From: Amycolatopsis albispora
GTDB lineage: Bacteria > Actinomycetota > Actinomycetes > Mycobacteriales > Pseudonocardiaceae
Assembly: GCF_003312875.1 (NCBI RefSeq)
Contig: NZ_CP015163.1
Coordinates: 868,001-932,000 of the forward strand
Length of the DNA: 64,000 bases
Direction: 5' to 3'
Below the pieces are notes generated by a model. That model did not search any database. It was not told the origin of the DNA and saw nothing but the letters and a program-made list of their open reading frames with translations. Below are positions 16,919 through 25,265 of the stretch, one piece after another. Position 1 is the stretch's first letter, and the number at the start of each line of letters is the position of its first letter. The position numbers and the translations under genes are program-made.

Positions 16919-17329
16919 ATGGCAAGCACGAAGTGGAACAGGGTCGTGGCCACCGTCGCCGCGACGAGCGCCGTGATGGGCCTCGGCCTGCTGGCGCCGG
17001 GAGTGGCGTCCGCGGCGAGCTTCAAGGTCGACGGGCACGCGACCACCGGGATCAAGCACGCCAACGTGAACATCACGCAGGTGCGGACGGGGGACATCGC
17101 GATCAACTACACGAACGGTATCGGCTGGGGCGGGAACCAGGTGCTGTTCCTGCGGCTGGTGCATTGCAACAGCAAGAAACCCTTCGCCGACACGCGGGTC
17201 ATCCAGGGCCACGGCACCTACAACCTCGGCCGGTCGGTGAAGAAGAACACGTGCTTCGACATCGAATACCGCGCCGAAAAGGACCCGGCGCCCAACCCGT
17301 ACTGGGCAGGCACGGTGTCGATTCCGTAG
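16919..17329 (+). CDS. Small secreted protein
   Basis: A 136-residue protein with a clear signal peptide (KWNRVVATVAATSAVMGLGL...ASAAS, cleavage near residue 33). The mature part is about 100 residues, polar, basic, with two cysteines and beta-strand alternation (HANVNITQVRTGDIAINYTN). GAAGGAGAG stands at ideal spacing before the ATG, suggesting strong translation. A 13-base-pair terminator hairpin follows directly. No family is recognised. It sits between two STAND-type regulator genes, mirroring the arrangement of small secreted proteins around 5800-7400. Confidence 0.78.
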   Translation: MASTKWNRVVATVAATSAVMGLGLLAPGVASAASFKVDGHATTGIKHANVNITQVRTGDIAINYTNGIGWGGNQVLFLRLVHCNSKKPFADTRVIQGHGTYNLGRSVKKNTCFDIEYRAEKDPAPNPYWAGTVSIP

Positions 17330-17338
17330 CGAGGCGCC

Positions 17339-17374
17339 GCACTCGGTCCCGGCGGGTCAAGCGGGACCGAGTGC
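17339..17374 (+). terminator. Terminator hairpin after the secreted-protein gene
   Basis: GCACTCGGTCCCG (17339-17351) and CGGGACCGAGTGC (17362-17374) pair perfectly over 13 bases around a 10-base loop, starting nine bases after the stop at 17329. Confidence 0.8.
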
Positions 17375-17461
17375 GGTGTCCAGGGCCGGGAACCGGCCGT
17401 TCGTGGCAGGTTTCGCGCTAGCGTGGCAAGCCGGAAGATCATCGGGACTGAAGGGTGCCAG

Positions 17462-19717
17462 GTGACGGGTCGGTTCAGCGCGCTGTTGCGGCAGTTGCGG
17501 CGACGGGCGGGAATGACGCAGGACCAGCTGGCGGAGCGGTCGGGGGTCGGCGTGCGCACGATCCGCAGGTTCGAGTCCGGCGAGCGGACCGATCCCCGGG
17601 TGGCGACGGTCCGGCTGCTGGCCGAGGCGCTGGACGTGCGCCCGGCCGAGCGGGACGAACTGCTGGCCGCGGTGCTGCCCGCCGAGCCGGCGACCGATGG
17701 GCCGGTGCCCCGGCAACTGCCCGCGCCGCCCGGGGTGTTCGTCGGCCGGAACCGGGAACTGGACGCGCTTTCGGCGGCGGTGGACGAAGCCTCGGCCGCC
17801 GGTGGAACGGTGGTGGTTTCGGCGATCGGCGGTGGCGGCGGTGTCGGCAAGACCTGGCTGGCGCTGCATTGGGCGCACCAGCACCTGGCCGAATTCCCCG
17901 ATGGGCAGCTGTTCGCCGACCTGCGCGGTTTCAGCCCGGACAGCGGACCGACACCGGTCGGGGTGACGGTGCGCGGATTCCTGGACGCACTCGGCGTGGA
18001 ACCCGGGCGCGTCCCGGTCGACCTGCCCGCCCAGACCGCGCTGTACCGCAGCCTGGTCGCCGGGAAGCGGATGCTGATCGTGCTGGACAACGCCGCCGAC
18101 GCCGAGCAGGTCGTGCCGCTGCTGCCGGGCGGCGACTCCGCCACCGTGCTGATCACCAGCCGCCGGACGCTGACCGGGCTGGTCGCCCGCCACAACGCGC
18201 ACCACCTGCCCCTCGACATGCTCGGCGCCGGTGAAGCCCACGCCCTGCTGGCCGCCCAGGTGGGCGCGGACCGGCTGGCGGCCGAACCGGCGGCGGTGGC
18301 GGAACTGGTCAGGCTGTGCGGGGGACTGCCGCTCGCGCTGGGCATCATCGCGGGCCGCGCCAAGATCCACCCCGGCACCCCGCTCGCCGAGATCGCCGAA
18401 GAGCTGTGGGAAGCCGGGTTGGCGGCGTTGTCGGACGAGGACCCGTCAGCGAGCCTGCCCGCGGCGTTGTCCTGGTCCTACGAGCGGCTGACCGGCGAGC
18501 AGCAGGCGGCGTTCGGGTTGCTGGCGCTCGCACCCGGCGCGAACATCTCCCTGCCCGCGGCCGCCTGCCTCATCGGCCACCCGGTGCCGCGTGCCCGGAA
18601 ACTGTTGCAGGAACTGGAGAACGCGTCGTTGCTGAACCGGCACGGGGACGGCCGGTACGCCATGCACGACCTGATCCGCCGCTACGCCGCCGACACCGCG
18701 CACCAGCGGCTGCCTGCCGAAGTGCCGGAGCGGGCGCTGCGCCGGGTGGTCGAGTTCTTCCTGCACACCGCCCATTCCGCCGACCGGCTGCTGGATCCCC
18801 ATCGTCCGCCCGTCCAGCTGGATCCGCCGGGACCGGAGGTCCAGCCCGCCGCGCTGCCGGACTACGCGGCGGCACTGGCCTGGTTCGACGCCGAGCACTC
18901 CGGCCTGCTGGCCGCACAGCACACGGCCGCCGCCCGCGGCTGGCACCAGGTGGTCTGGCAGCTGGCCTGGACCCTGGGCACCTACCACGACCGGCGGGGC
19001 CGCGGTGACGACCGGCTCGCCGTCTGGCGCGCCGGTCTCGCCGCCGCCCGCCACCTCGGCGACCCCGCCGCCCGCACCCGTGCCCACCGCGCCCTCGGTT
19101 ACGCCTGCACCGAGGTGGGACGGCACGAGGAAGCGGTCGAGCACCTGCACGAATCCCTGGCGCTGGCGGCCGATCACCACGACCACACCAACCAGGCACA
19201 CACCCACCGGATGCTCGCGCGGGCGTGGGGACAGCGCGGGGACAGCGAACAGGCGCTGGCGCACGCCACGCGGGCGCTGGAGCTCTACCGCACCCTGGAC
19301 AACCCGGTGTGGGAAGCCGAAGCGCTGAACGAGATGGGCTGGCACGCCGCCCGGCTCGGGAAGTACGAGCGAGCACGCGAGCACTGCGACGCCGCGCTCA
19401 TCCTGCACCGCCGCCACGACAATCCCGATGGTGAGTCGTACGCCCTGGAGAACCTGGGCTACATCGCGCACCACACCGGGCGGCACCACGAAGCTGTGCA
19501 CCACTACCAGCCCGCGCTCGCGCTGCTCCGGGAGCTCGGCTACAGCTTCGAACTCGCCAACACGCTCGACGGCCTGGGTGATTCGCAGGTCGCACTCGGC
19601 AGGAACGACGAGGCACGCGCCGCGTGGCAGGAGGCGCGGGAGTTGTATCGGGCCCAGGAACGTCACGACGACGCCGACCGTCTCCAGCAGCGGCTCGACC
19701 AGCTGGGCACGGCCTGA
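17462..19717 (+). CDS. HTH / NB-ARC / TPR STAND-type regulator
   Basis: A 751-residue paralogue, by architecture, of the protein at 7433-9775. It has an N-terminal XRE helix-turn-helix (LRQLRRRAGMTQDQLAERSGVGVRTIRRFESGERTD region), an NB-ARC ATPase with P-loop GGGGGVGKTW (Lys130) and RMLIVLDNAAD, then TPR repeats rich in GDSEQALAHATRALELYR-like units. GTG at 17462 has GAAGGG upstream and places the HTH at the N-terminus; the frame is open to 17423. As an ATP-dependent switch it probably regulates nearby genes in response to an unknown ligand. It follows the small secreted-protein genes on the same strand after a terminator. Confidence 0.88.
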   Translation: MTGRFSALLRQLRRRAGMTQDQLAERSGVGVRTIRRFESGERTDPRVATVRLLAEALDVRPAERDELLAAVLPAEPATDGPVPRQLPAPPGVFVGRNRELDALSAAVDEASAAGGTVVVSAIGGGGGVGKTWLALHWAHQHLAEFPDGQLFADLRGFSPDSGPTPVGVTVRGFLDALGVEPGRVPVDLPAQTALYRSLVAGKRMLIVLDNAADAEQVVPLLPGGDSATVLITSRRTLTGLVARHNAHHLPLDMLGAGEAHALLAAQVGADRLAAEPAAVAELVRLCGGLPLALGIIAGRAKIHPGTPLAEIAEELWEAGLAALSDEDPSASLPAALSWSYERLTGEQQAAFGLLALAPGANISLPAAACLIGHPVPRARKLLQELENASLLNRHGDGRYAMHDLIRRYAADTAHQRLPAEVPERALRRVVEFFLHTAHSADRLLDPHRPPVQLDPPGPEVQPAALPDYAAALAWFDAEHSGLLAAQHTAAARGWHQVVWQLAWTLGTYHDRRGRGDDRLAVWRAGLAAARHLGDPAARTRAHRALGYACTEVGRHEEAVEHLHESLALAADHHDHTNQAHTHRMLARAWGQRGDSEQALAHATRALELYRTLDNPVWEAEALNEMGWHAARLGKYERAREHCDAALILHRRHDNPDGESYALENLGYIAHHTGRHHEAVHHYQPALALLRELGYSFELANTLDGLGDSQVALGRNDEARAAWQEARELYRAQERHDDADRLQQRLDQLGTA

Positions 19718-19741
19718 CCGCGAAAACACGATCCGTCGAGA

Positions 19742-19775
19742 TACCAGATCTGGCTTATATAAGCCGAGGCTGGTA
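19742..19775. promoter_or_regulatory. 34-bp dyad operator upstream of the arsR-type gene
   Basis: The centre GGCTTATATAAGCC (19752-19765) is a perfect 14-base palindrome, and the outer arms TACCAG (19742-19747) and CTGGTA (19770-19775) are also complementary, giving 13 matches in 17. It lies 11 bases before the GTG start of an ArsR-family repressor and overlaps where the promoter must be, so autorepression is likely. Confidence 0.6.
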
Positions 19776-19786
19776 CGGTTCGCGTT

Positions 19787-20122
19787 GTGCACGCGTTCGA
19801 CATCCTGGGCGACCCGGTGCGCCGCCGCATTCTGGAGTTGCTCGCCGACGGTGAGCGGACCTCGGGCGCGATCACGGACGTGATCCGTGCCGAGTTCGGC
19901 ATCTCCCAGCCCGCTGTTTCCCAGCATCTGCGCGTGCTGCGTGACAGCGGGTTCGCGTCGGTGCGGGCGGAGGGAGCTCGCCGGTTCTACGCCGTCGAGC
20001 CCGAACCGTTGAGCGAGGTTGACGCGTGGCTGGACCGGTTCCGCCGGTTGTGGGAACAGCGTCTCGACGCCCTGGGCACCGAGCTGGCGCGGGGCAAGCG
20101 TGCGAAGGGAAGGAAGACATGA
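19787..20122 (+). CDS. ArsR-family winged-helix repressor
   Basis: A 111-residue winged-helix protein: LGDPVRRRILELLADGERTSG, then FGISQPAVSQHLRVLRDSGFASVRAEGARRFYAVEPE, the typical recognition helix and wing. It lacks the CVC metal-binding pair of metal-sensing ArsR proteins. It overlaps the following SRPBCC-domain gene by four bases; ArsR plus AHSA1/SRPBCC pairs are very common in actinobacteria, where the repressor controls its partner. The GTG start is about 11 bases downstream of a large dyad operator, and little room remains for a ribosome binding site, so the transcript may be leaderless. Confidence 0.9.
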   Translation: MHAFDILGDPVRRRILELLADGERTSGAITDVIRAEFGISQPAVSQHLRVLRDSGFASVRAEGARRFYAVEPEPLSEVDAWLDRFRRLWEQRLDALGTELARGKRAKGRKT

Positions 20123-20754
20123 AGGACGCATTGGACGAACTGGCCGCCGCGCGCCGGGCGATGGGCAAGGGTCGCGTGCCCGCCGGTGAGGCTTACACCA
20201 TCGAGATTCGGCGTCGCTACGACGCGCAGATCGACGACGTCTGGGACGCCCTGACCAGTCCCGAGCGGCTGCGTCGCTGGTTGAAACCGGTCACCGGGGA
20301 GCTACGGCCTGGCGGGAAGTTCGAATTGGACGGTGGTGAGCACGGCGAGATCCTCCGCTGCGAGCCGCCGCGGTTGCTCAAGGTGTCCTGGCTCTTCGGC
20401 CCGGAGGCCGACGACTGGCCCGGCACGAGCGAGGTGGAAGTACGCCTGGCCCCTGGTCCGGCCGAGGACACCGAATTCGAGCTGATCCACGCGGCGGTTG
20501 TCGAGGAGCCCCTCTTCCCGACCTACGGCCCCGGTGCCGGTGGCGTTGGCTGGGACCTGCGTCTGCTCGCACTGGCCCAGCTGCTGGCCGGTGGCGAGCC
20601 CGCCGACCACGAGGCGATCGAGAAGTCGCCCGAGGCGCGCGAGTTCATCCGGCGCAGCGCCGCATCCTGGGGCGAGGCACACCTGGCCGCCGGTGGTGAC
20701 CCGGAACACGTCGCCGCCGCGGTCGAGGCGACCACCAAGTTCTACGCGCCCTGA
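20119..20754 (+). CDS. SRPBCC (AHSA1-type) domain protein
   Basis: A 211-residue protein with a START/SRPBCC ligand-binding fold: the first strand and helix appear as EIRRRYDAQIDDVWDALTSPERLRRWLKP, followed by GGKFELDGGEHGEIL and the C-terminal long helix (GWDLRLLALAQLLAGG). Proteins of this AHSA1 branch bind hydrophobic small molecules, but the ligand is usually unknown. A C-terminal extension of about 50 residues contains REFIRRSAASWGEAHLAAG. It is translated in an ATGA overlap with the ArsR repressor. Its end overlaps by 13 bases the end of a frameshifted gene on the other strand. Confidence 0.88.
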   Translation: MKDALDELAAARRAMGKGRVPAGEAYTIEIRRRYDAQIDDVWDALTSPERLRRWLKPVTGELRPGGKFELDGGEHGEILRCEPPRLLKVSWLFGPEADDWPGTSEVEVRLAPGPAEDTEFELIHAAVVEEPLFPTYGPGAGGVGWDLRLLALAQLLAGGEPADHEAIEKSPEAREFIRRSAASWGEAHLAAGGDPEHVAAAVEATTKFYAP

Positions 20755-20922
20755 TTTCCCGGCTGCTCCGGGACCACGATGCCCAGGCCGACGGCGGCCA
20801 CGGTGAGGTTCGCGAAGGTCTCGAACCCCGCCAGGAAGCCGCTGGCCCGCCAGGTGGTCGACGGCCCCGCTGAGGCCCGCGACGAGCAGGAAGATGCCCG
20901 CGAACTGGACGACTCTGGTCAT
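20742..20922 (-). pseudogene. Small two-helix membrane protein with apparent frameshift
   Basis: On the minus strand an ATG at 20922 opens MTRVVQFAGIFLLVAGLSG and a first hydrophobic helix ending DHLAG. Directly after that the frame turns arginine-rich and loses any protein character. One base over, the sequence reads GFLAGFETFANLTVAAVGLG with a second hydrophobic helix and stops at 20744-20742 (TAG). Together the two pieces make a coherent protein of about 60 residues resembling small actinobacterial membrane proteins of unknown function, so one base appears lost or gained around 20843. A sequencing error would produce the same picture. The 3' end overlaps the SRPBCC gene. Confidence 0.5.
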
Positions 20923-21053
20923 ACCCAACGCCAGAGCCGGTGCCGTCCGCCCGAGAGCGGTCTTCGGTATCGGCGCCCGTCGATCTTGAGTGCGCCCTTG
21001 GCGGAGGCCGTGGTCACGGCGAGCGCCATATACCGGATCGTCTGCCGAAGCGG

Positions 21054-21296
21054 TCACGCGCCTTTTTTCTTGACCGCTTCCAGAAGCATGACGAGGAGGA
21101 AGGCCACGGCCAGCACGATGATCGGGGCCGCGTAACCCAGTACCCCGGAAAGGCTGCCGAAGAACCAGCGGAAAAGCCCGCCGTGGTCCTCGCTGAGGAT
21201 CCAGCGAATGAGCGGAATCAAGCCAAGGGGAATGGCCACGATGATCACCAGGGTCTGCGCGCCCTCGATGGTTCGCCCCCGTCTGCTGGTCGTCAC
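21054..21296 (-). CDS. Small membrane protein, two transmembrane helices
   Basis: An 80-residue protein with two hydrophobic segments (about 12-34 and 54-74) and positively charged ends (MTTSRRGRT and VKKKGA), placing both termini in the cytoplasm. The GTG start is preceded by GGAAGGAG at good spacing. No family is recognised. It is followed downstream by about 130 bases with nothing recognisable before the frameshifted gene on the same strand, and preceded by a region containing two perfect palindromes. Confidence 0.7.
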   Translation of the reverse strand: MTTSRRGRTIEGAQTLVIIVAIPLGLIPLIRWILSEDHGGLFRWFFGSLSGVLGYAAPIIVLAVAFLLVMLLEAVKKKGA

Positions 21297-21394
21297 CGGG
21301 CTACTCCTTCCACAATTGTTCGCCGATCGGCAATGTGCGACATTACCCGTGGATGGCGCGGCGCGCGTTTGCCGGACGGAGAATCATCACCGCA

Positions 21395-21448
21395 TTTCCC
21401 GCGGGAAACCAATGAATCGGCGTTTCGGCCCGGTCCCGCCGGCGGGAC
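21395..21448. repeat. Two perfect palindromes in an intergenic region
   Basis: TTTCCCGCGGGAAA (21395-21408) and GTCCCGCCGGCGGGAC (21433-21448) are perfect palindromes of 14 and 16 bases in the 190-base gap between the 80-residue membrane protein gene and the end of the HTH-cupin gene, both on the minus strand. The second could end transcription of the HTH-cupin gene; the first could be an operator for the membrane protein gene. Confidence 0.4.
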
Positions 21449-21486
21449 AGCCTCGCCGCCCCGCCAGCCGTGCGTGCTGGCCAGGC

Positions 21487-22044
21487 TCAGGTGTGCTCGG
21501 ACAGCAGGACCACGGTGGTGCCCGGTTCCAGCGCCTCGAACACATGGGCTTCGTCGCCGGGGTACGCGACGTAGTCGCCCGGGCCCACCTCGATCGGCTC
21601 GCCCGCCATGCCGACCAGTGCGCGGCCGTGGCAGACGACCACGTGCTCGATGATCCCCGGCCGGTGCGGGTCCGAGCGGCGCACGCTGCCCGGCTCGGCG
21701 CGGATCAGGTAGATGTCGCGGCGCGCGTGCGGTGGGCAGGACGCCAGCAGGGTGGCCAGGTAGTCGGCCTCTTCGGAGGCCACCGTGATGCCCTCGCCGT
21801 TGCGGATCACGTGGATCCGGGGCACCGGCGGCTCGACCAGCTTGGAGAACGGCACGTCGAGCGCCTTGCCCAGTGCCCACAGCGTCTCCACGCTCGGGTT
21901 CCCGGTGGCCGACTCCAGCTGCGACAGCGTCGACTTGGCGATCCCGGCCAGGCGGGCCAGTTCGGTCAGGGACAGCCCGGCGCGCTCGCGTTCACGTTTC
22001 AGTGACGCGGCGATCACGTCGAGTGGGGCGCCTTCGGTAGCCAT
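21487..22044 (-). CDS. HTH (XRE) and cupin domain transcriptional regulator
   Basis: A 185-residue regulator with an N-terminal helix-turn-helix (LSLTELARLAGIAKSTLSQLESATGNPSVETLWALGKAL) and a C-terminal cupin barrel (PHRPGIIEHVVVCHGRALVG, then VGPGDYVAYPGDEAHVFEAL) that probably senses a small molecule. This architecture is typical of regulators sitting beside azlCD amino-acid exporter genes. ATG at 22044 begins the conserved region; a longer frame to 22104 would run through the operator. It is divergent from azlC and likely represses or activates that operon and itself. Confidence 0.88.
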   Translation of the reverse strand: MATEGAPLDVIAASLKRERERAGLSLTELARLAGIAKSTLSQLESATGNPSVETLWALGKALDVPFSKLVEPPVPRIHVIRNGEGITVASEEADYLATLLASCPPHARRDIYLIRAEPGSVRRSDPHRPGIIEHVVVCHGRALVGMAGEPIEVGPGDYVAYPGDEAHVFEALEPGTTVVLLSEHT

Positions 22045-22067
22045 CTGTGTTCGCTCCGTCAGTCGTT

Positions 22068-22087
22068 CTGTTCGGCTTGACGAACAG
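22068..22087. promoter_or_regulatory. Operator-like inverted repeat between HTH-cupin gene and azlC
   Basis: CTGTTCG (22068-22074) and CGAACAG (22081-22087) form a perfect 7-base inverted repeat with a 6-base spacer. A third half-site, TTCTGTTC, recurs at 22094-22101, 28 bases from the copy at 22066. It sits in the divergent promoter region and is the likely site of the HTH-cupin regulator. Confidence 0.5.
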
Positions 22088-22112
22088 GCGGTGGTTCTGT
22101 TCATCTTAGGCG

Positions 22113-22820
22113 GTGATGCGTTCGATACAGCGAACCCTGGGCCGGGAACTGATGCGCGACATCGCGCTGGTCTGCCTCGCCGACGGCATCGTCGGCATTT
22201 CGTACGGAGCCATCGCGGTGAGCGCCGGCTTCGAGGTCTGGGTGCCGATGCTGCTTTCGGTGGTCGTCTTCGCGGGCGCGTCCCAGTTCCTGTTCATCGG
22301 ACTGGTCGCCTCTGGCGGCAACCCGATCGCGGCGGTGGTGGCCGGGCTGCTGGTGAACGCGCGGCACATCCCGTTCGGCTTCGCGGTCGGGGACGTGCTG
22401 GGCAAGAGCTGGGTGCGCCGGCTGGTCGGCAGCCACCTGATGCTCGACGAGACGGTCGCCTTCGCGCTGGCGCAGGAGGATCGGCGACGCCGCCGCGCGG
22501 CCTACTGGGCCTGCGGGCTCAGCCTCTTCGTGGTCTGGAACGTGAGCGTGGTGATCGGCGCGTTCGCCGGGACCGCGATCACCGACACCGACGTGTTCGG
22601 CCTCGACGCGGCGTTCCCGGCGGTGCTGCTCGCGCTGGTGCTGCCGTCGCTGAAGGACCGCGGCGTGCGCACCGCGGCGCTCACCGGCGCGGTGCTGGCC
22701 GTGGCCGCCGCCCCGTTCCTGCCCGCCGGGGTGCCGGTGCTGCTGGCTCTGCTCGGCGTGCCGCTGGTGCTGCTGGTGCGCACCGAGGCCGAAGCCGGCA
22801 AGAGCGAGGTGGCCGCGTGA
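22113..22820 (+). CDS. azlC: Branched-chain amino acid exporter, large subunit AzlC
   Basis: A 235-residue integral membrane protein of the AzlC family with the family signature [10 protein letters not shown] and an N-terminal [21 protein letters not shown] segment; six to seven hydrophobic segments are visible. With AzlD it forms a two-component exporter for branched-chain or related amino acids (BrnFE-type). It overlaps azlD by four bases (GTGA). It is divergent from an HTH-cupin regulator, which probably induces it on amino-acid excess. The start has several candidates near 22113; this one begins before the conserved ELMRDIALV helix. Confidence 0.92.
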   Translation: MMRSIQRTLGRELMRDIALVCLADGIVGISYGAIAVSAGFEVWVPMLLSVVVFAGASQFLFIGLVASGGNPIAAVVAGLLVNARHIPFGFAVGDVLGKSWVRRLVGSHLMLDETVAFALAQEDRRRRRAAYWACGLSLFVVWNVSVVIGAFAGTAITDTDVFGLDAAFPAVLLALVLPSLKDRGVRTAALTGAVLAVAAAPFLPAGVPVLLALLGVPLVLLVRTEAEAGKSEVAA

Positions 22821-23143
22821 TCATCTCACCGCTGACCCTGGTCGTCTGCGCCGTCGTGCTGGGCGCGGGCACCTTCGCCTTCCGCTTCGCCGGACCGGCA
22901 CTGCGGGCGAAGGTCGAGCTGAACGCACGAGCCGAGAAGCTGATGGCCACCGCCGCGGTGGTCCTGCTCGCCGCGCTGGTGGCGACCTCGGCCCTGATCG
23001 AGGGCGCCGAGTTCGCCGGCTACGCCCGGCCCGCCGGGGTGCTGGTGGGCGGGGTGCTGGCGTGGCGGAAGGCCCCGTTTGTCGTCGTGGTGCTCGCCGC
23101 GGCCGCCACGGCGGCGGGCCTGCGGCTGCTCGGCGTGCCGTAA
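22817..23143 (+). CDS. azlD: Branched-chain amino acid exporter, small subunit AzlD
   Basis: A 108-residue hydrophobic protein with about four transmembrane segments and the AzlD-type features [14 protein letters not shown] near the N-terminus, [16 protein letters not shown] in the middle and a final helix. It begins with GTG overlapping the azlC stop, and the two subunits are expected to assemble one to one in the membrane. Its length is usual for the family. Confidence 0.92.
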   Translation: MIISPLTLVVCAVVLGAGTFAFRFAGPALRAKVELNARAEKLMATAAVVLLAALVATSALIEGAEFAGYARPAGVLVGGVLAWRKAPFVVVVLAAAATAAGLRLLGVP

Positions 23144-23220
23144 CGCCCGACCCCCGGCTGCCCTCCGCTCGTCGAGGCCCTAGGCTTGACCAGCGGAATT
23201 CGGGTCGGGAGGGAACTGAC

Positions 23221-23844
23221 GTGTCCAAGGCACGGCCGGTGGTCGGCGTGCTCGCCCTGCAGGGCGACGTGGCCGAGCACCTGGCGATGACCGAGCGCGC
23301 GGGCGCCACCGCGGTGCCGGTGCGCCGCGCCGCCGAGCTGTCCGAAGTGGACGGTCTGGTGCTGCCGGGTGGCGAGTCCACCACGATGTCGCGGCTGCTG
23401 GAGACCTTCGAGCTGCTCGAACCGCTGCGCGAGCGCTTGCGCGCGGGCCTGCCCGCGTTCGGCTCGTGCGCCGGGATGATCCTGCTCGCCCGCCAGGCCC
23501 TCGACGGCCGCCCCGACCAGCACCAGCTCGACGCGCTGGACATCGTGGTGCGCCGCAACGCCTTCGGCAGGCAGGTCGATTCCTTCGAGGAGGACCTCGA
23601 GTTCACCGGGGTCGACGGGGCCCCGCTGCACGCGGTGTTCATCCGCGCCCCCTGGGTGGAGAAGGCAGGCCAGGGGGTCGAGGTGCTGGCCAGCGTGCCG
23701 GAAGATCCCGGCCGCGCCGGCGCGCCAGCTAGGATCGTCGCGGTCAGGCAGGGGATGGTGCTCGCGACGGCCTTCCACCCGGAACTCACGGGTGACGAGC
23801 GCGTGCACCGGCTGTTCGTGCGGATCGTGCGTGGGCAGGCATAA
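23221..23844 (+). CDS. pdxT: Pyridoxal 5'-phosphate synthase glutaminase subunit PdxT
   Basis: A 207-residue class I glutamine amidotransferase that releases ammonia for PdxS. The catalytic triad is visible: Cys83 in FGSCAGM, and His186 with Glu188 in [17 protein letters not shown] is the substrate-binding loop and the N-terminal [12 protein letters not shown] is characteristic. GTG at 23221 has GGGAGGGA upstream. The gene is followed 36 bases later by yebC, the usual actinobacterial neighbour; pdxS lies far upstream at 3219, so the two subunits are separately transcribed here. Confidence 0.96.
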   Translation: MSKARPVVGVLALQGDVAEHLAMTERAGATAVPVRRAAELSEVDGLVLPGGESTTMSRLLETFELLEPLRERLRAGLPAFGSCAGMILLARQALDGRPDQHQLDALDIVVRRNAFGRQVDSFEEDLEFTGVDGAPLHAVFIRAPWVEKAGQGVEVLASVPEDPGRAGAPARIVAVRQGMVLATAFHPELTGDERVHRLFVRIVRGQA

Positions 23845-23880
23845 GGACGGCGGCACGCCGCCGGATCGGATGGAGGAAAG

Positions 23881-24630
23881 ATGAGCGGCCACTCCAAGTG
23901 GGCCACCACCAAGCACAAGAAGGCCGCCCTCGACGCGAAGCGTGGCAAGCTGTTCGCGAGGCTGATCAAGAACATCGAGGTCGCCGCGCGGACCGGCGGG
24001 GGCGACCCGGACGGCAACCCGACGCTGTTCGACGCGATCCAGAAGGCGAAGAAGAACTCGGTCCCGCAGGACAACATCGAGCGCGCGCGCAAGCGCGGCG
24101 CCGGTGAGGAGGCGGGCGGCGCCGACTGGCAGACCATCATGTACGAGGGCTACGGGCCGAACGGCGTCGCCGTGCTCATCGAATGCCTCACCGACAACAA
24201 GAACCGCGCCGCCAGCGAGGTGCGCACCGCGCTGACCCGGAACAACGGCTCGCTGGCCGACCCGGGCTCGGTGGCGTACCTGTTCAACCGCAAGGGCGTG
24301 GTGCTGCTGCCGAAGGCGGACAGCGGCGAGGACGACGTGCTGATGGCGGTGCTCGACGCCGGTGCCGAAGAGGTCAACGACCTCGGCGAGAGCTTCGAGA
24401 TCGTGTCCGAGGCCACCGACCTGGTCGCGGTCCGGAAAGCCCTGCAGGAAGCCGGTTTCGACTACGAGTCGGCGGAAGCCAGCTTCGTGCCGTCGGTCAA
24501 CGTGCCGCTCGACGCCGAGGGCGCGCGCAAGGTCTTCCGGCTGATCGACGCGCTCGAGGACTGCGACGACGTGCAGAACGTGTGGGCCAATTTCGACGTC
24601 TCCGACGAGGTTCTCGCGGAAGTCGGCTAG
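23881..24630 (+). CDS. yebC: YebC/PmpR-family DNA- or ribosome-associated regulator
   Basis: A 249-residue protein with the invariant family start [15 protein letters not shown] and the central signature [14 protein letters not shown]. Family members were described as transcriptional regulators; more recent work links YebC proteins to translation of proline-rich stretches. The length is normal. A GGAGGAAAG ribosome binding site precedes the ATG. It is the usual partner between pdxT and the ruv genes in actinobacteria. Confidence 0.96.
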   Translation: MSGHSKWATTKHKKAALDAKRGKLFARLIKNIEVAARTGGGDPDGNPTLFDAIQKAKKNSVPQDNIERARKRGAGEEAGGADWQTIMYEGYGPNGVAVLIECLTDNKNRAASEVRTALTRNNGSLADPGSVAYLFNRKGVVLLPKADSGEDDVLMAVLDAGAEEVNDLGESFEIVSEATDLVAVRKALQEAGFDYESAEASFVPSVNVPLDAEGARKVFRLIDALEDCDDVQNVWANFDVSDEVLAEVG

Positions 24631-24673
24631 TGCTTCTTGGGCGGGGCCTCGGTCATGCGGCAGAATGTGCGCC

Positions 24674-25186
24674 GTGACGACCGAGGCCCTCGCTCCAGAA
24701 GACCAGGCACTGCAGGACTGGATCGTCGCCGAAGGCGAACGCCGCGGCAACGCGGTGATCCAGGTGCCCGCCGACGAAGAGGGCTCCGGCTACTGCTTCA
24801 CCGTCTGCGCCTGGGCGATGCACCAGGTGCCCGAGGCGGTGGTGATGGGCCTGCCCGAGCACATCGGCCCGGTGCTGCTCGACGCCTACGTCGACCGCGC
24901 CGCCGCCGGTGAGCGGTTCGAGTTCGGCAAGGTCTACGACGACTTCTTCGACGGCGTGCCGATCACCTTCGAGAAGGTGGCGCTCGGGCACTACCCCGAG
25001 TTCTTCGGCAGCGCCTTCCTGATCTATCCCGAAGGCGACTTCCCGGCGGTGCAGATCATCGTGGCCTCCCCGGAGGGGAAGTGGCCGTGGGAGCCCGACG
25101 CGCCGGAGGGCTTCGACACCTGGCAGCTGGTGCTCACCGAAAGCGGTGACCCGGAGAGCTGGACACCCGGGGTCGACGGACCCTGA
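24674..25186 (+). CDS. DUF4262 domain protein
   Basis: A 170-residue acidic soluble protein with the pattern of DUF4262: GYCFTVCAWAMHQVPEAVVMGLP at the N-terminal third, EKVALGHYPEFFGSAFLIY in the middle and a WPWEPDAPEG stretch near the end. The function of the family is unknown. GTG at 24674 is chosen because CAGAAT at 24661-24666 looks like a -10 element placing the transcript start at or next to the GTG, a leaderless arrangement; an ATG at 24665 is the alternative. It separates yebC from the ruvCAB operon but has its own promoter. Confidence 0.78.
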   Translation: MTTEALAPEDQALQDWIVAEGERRGNAVIQVPADEEGSGYCFTVCAWAMHQVPEAVVMGLPEHIGPVLLDAYVDRAAAGERFEFGKVYDDFFDGVPITFEKVALGHYPEFFGSAFLIYPEGDFPAVQIIVASPEGKWPWEPDAPEGFDTWQLVLTESGDPESWTPGVDGP

Positions 25187-25234
25187 CCGGCGCGTCCCCG
25201 GCGGTTACCGGGCCGGTCGCCGGTAGCCTGCTCC

Positions 25235-25250
25235 TCGAACGGTTGTTCGG
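25235..25250. promoter_or_regulatory. SOS (LexA) box upstream of ruvC
   Basis: TCGAACGGTTGTTCGG matches the actinobacterial LexA consensus TCGAAC-N4-GTTCGA at all positions but the last. It lies 16 bases upstream of the ruvC start, where LexA would block transcription. DNA-damage control of ruvCAB is established in mycobacteria. Confidence 0.85.
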
Positions 25251-25265
25251 CGAGGAGTGGAACCT

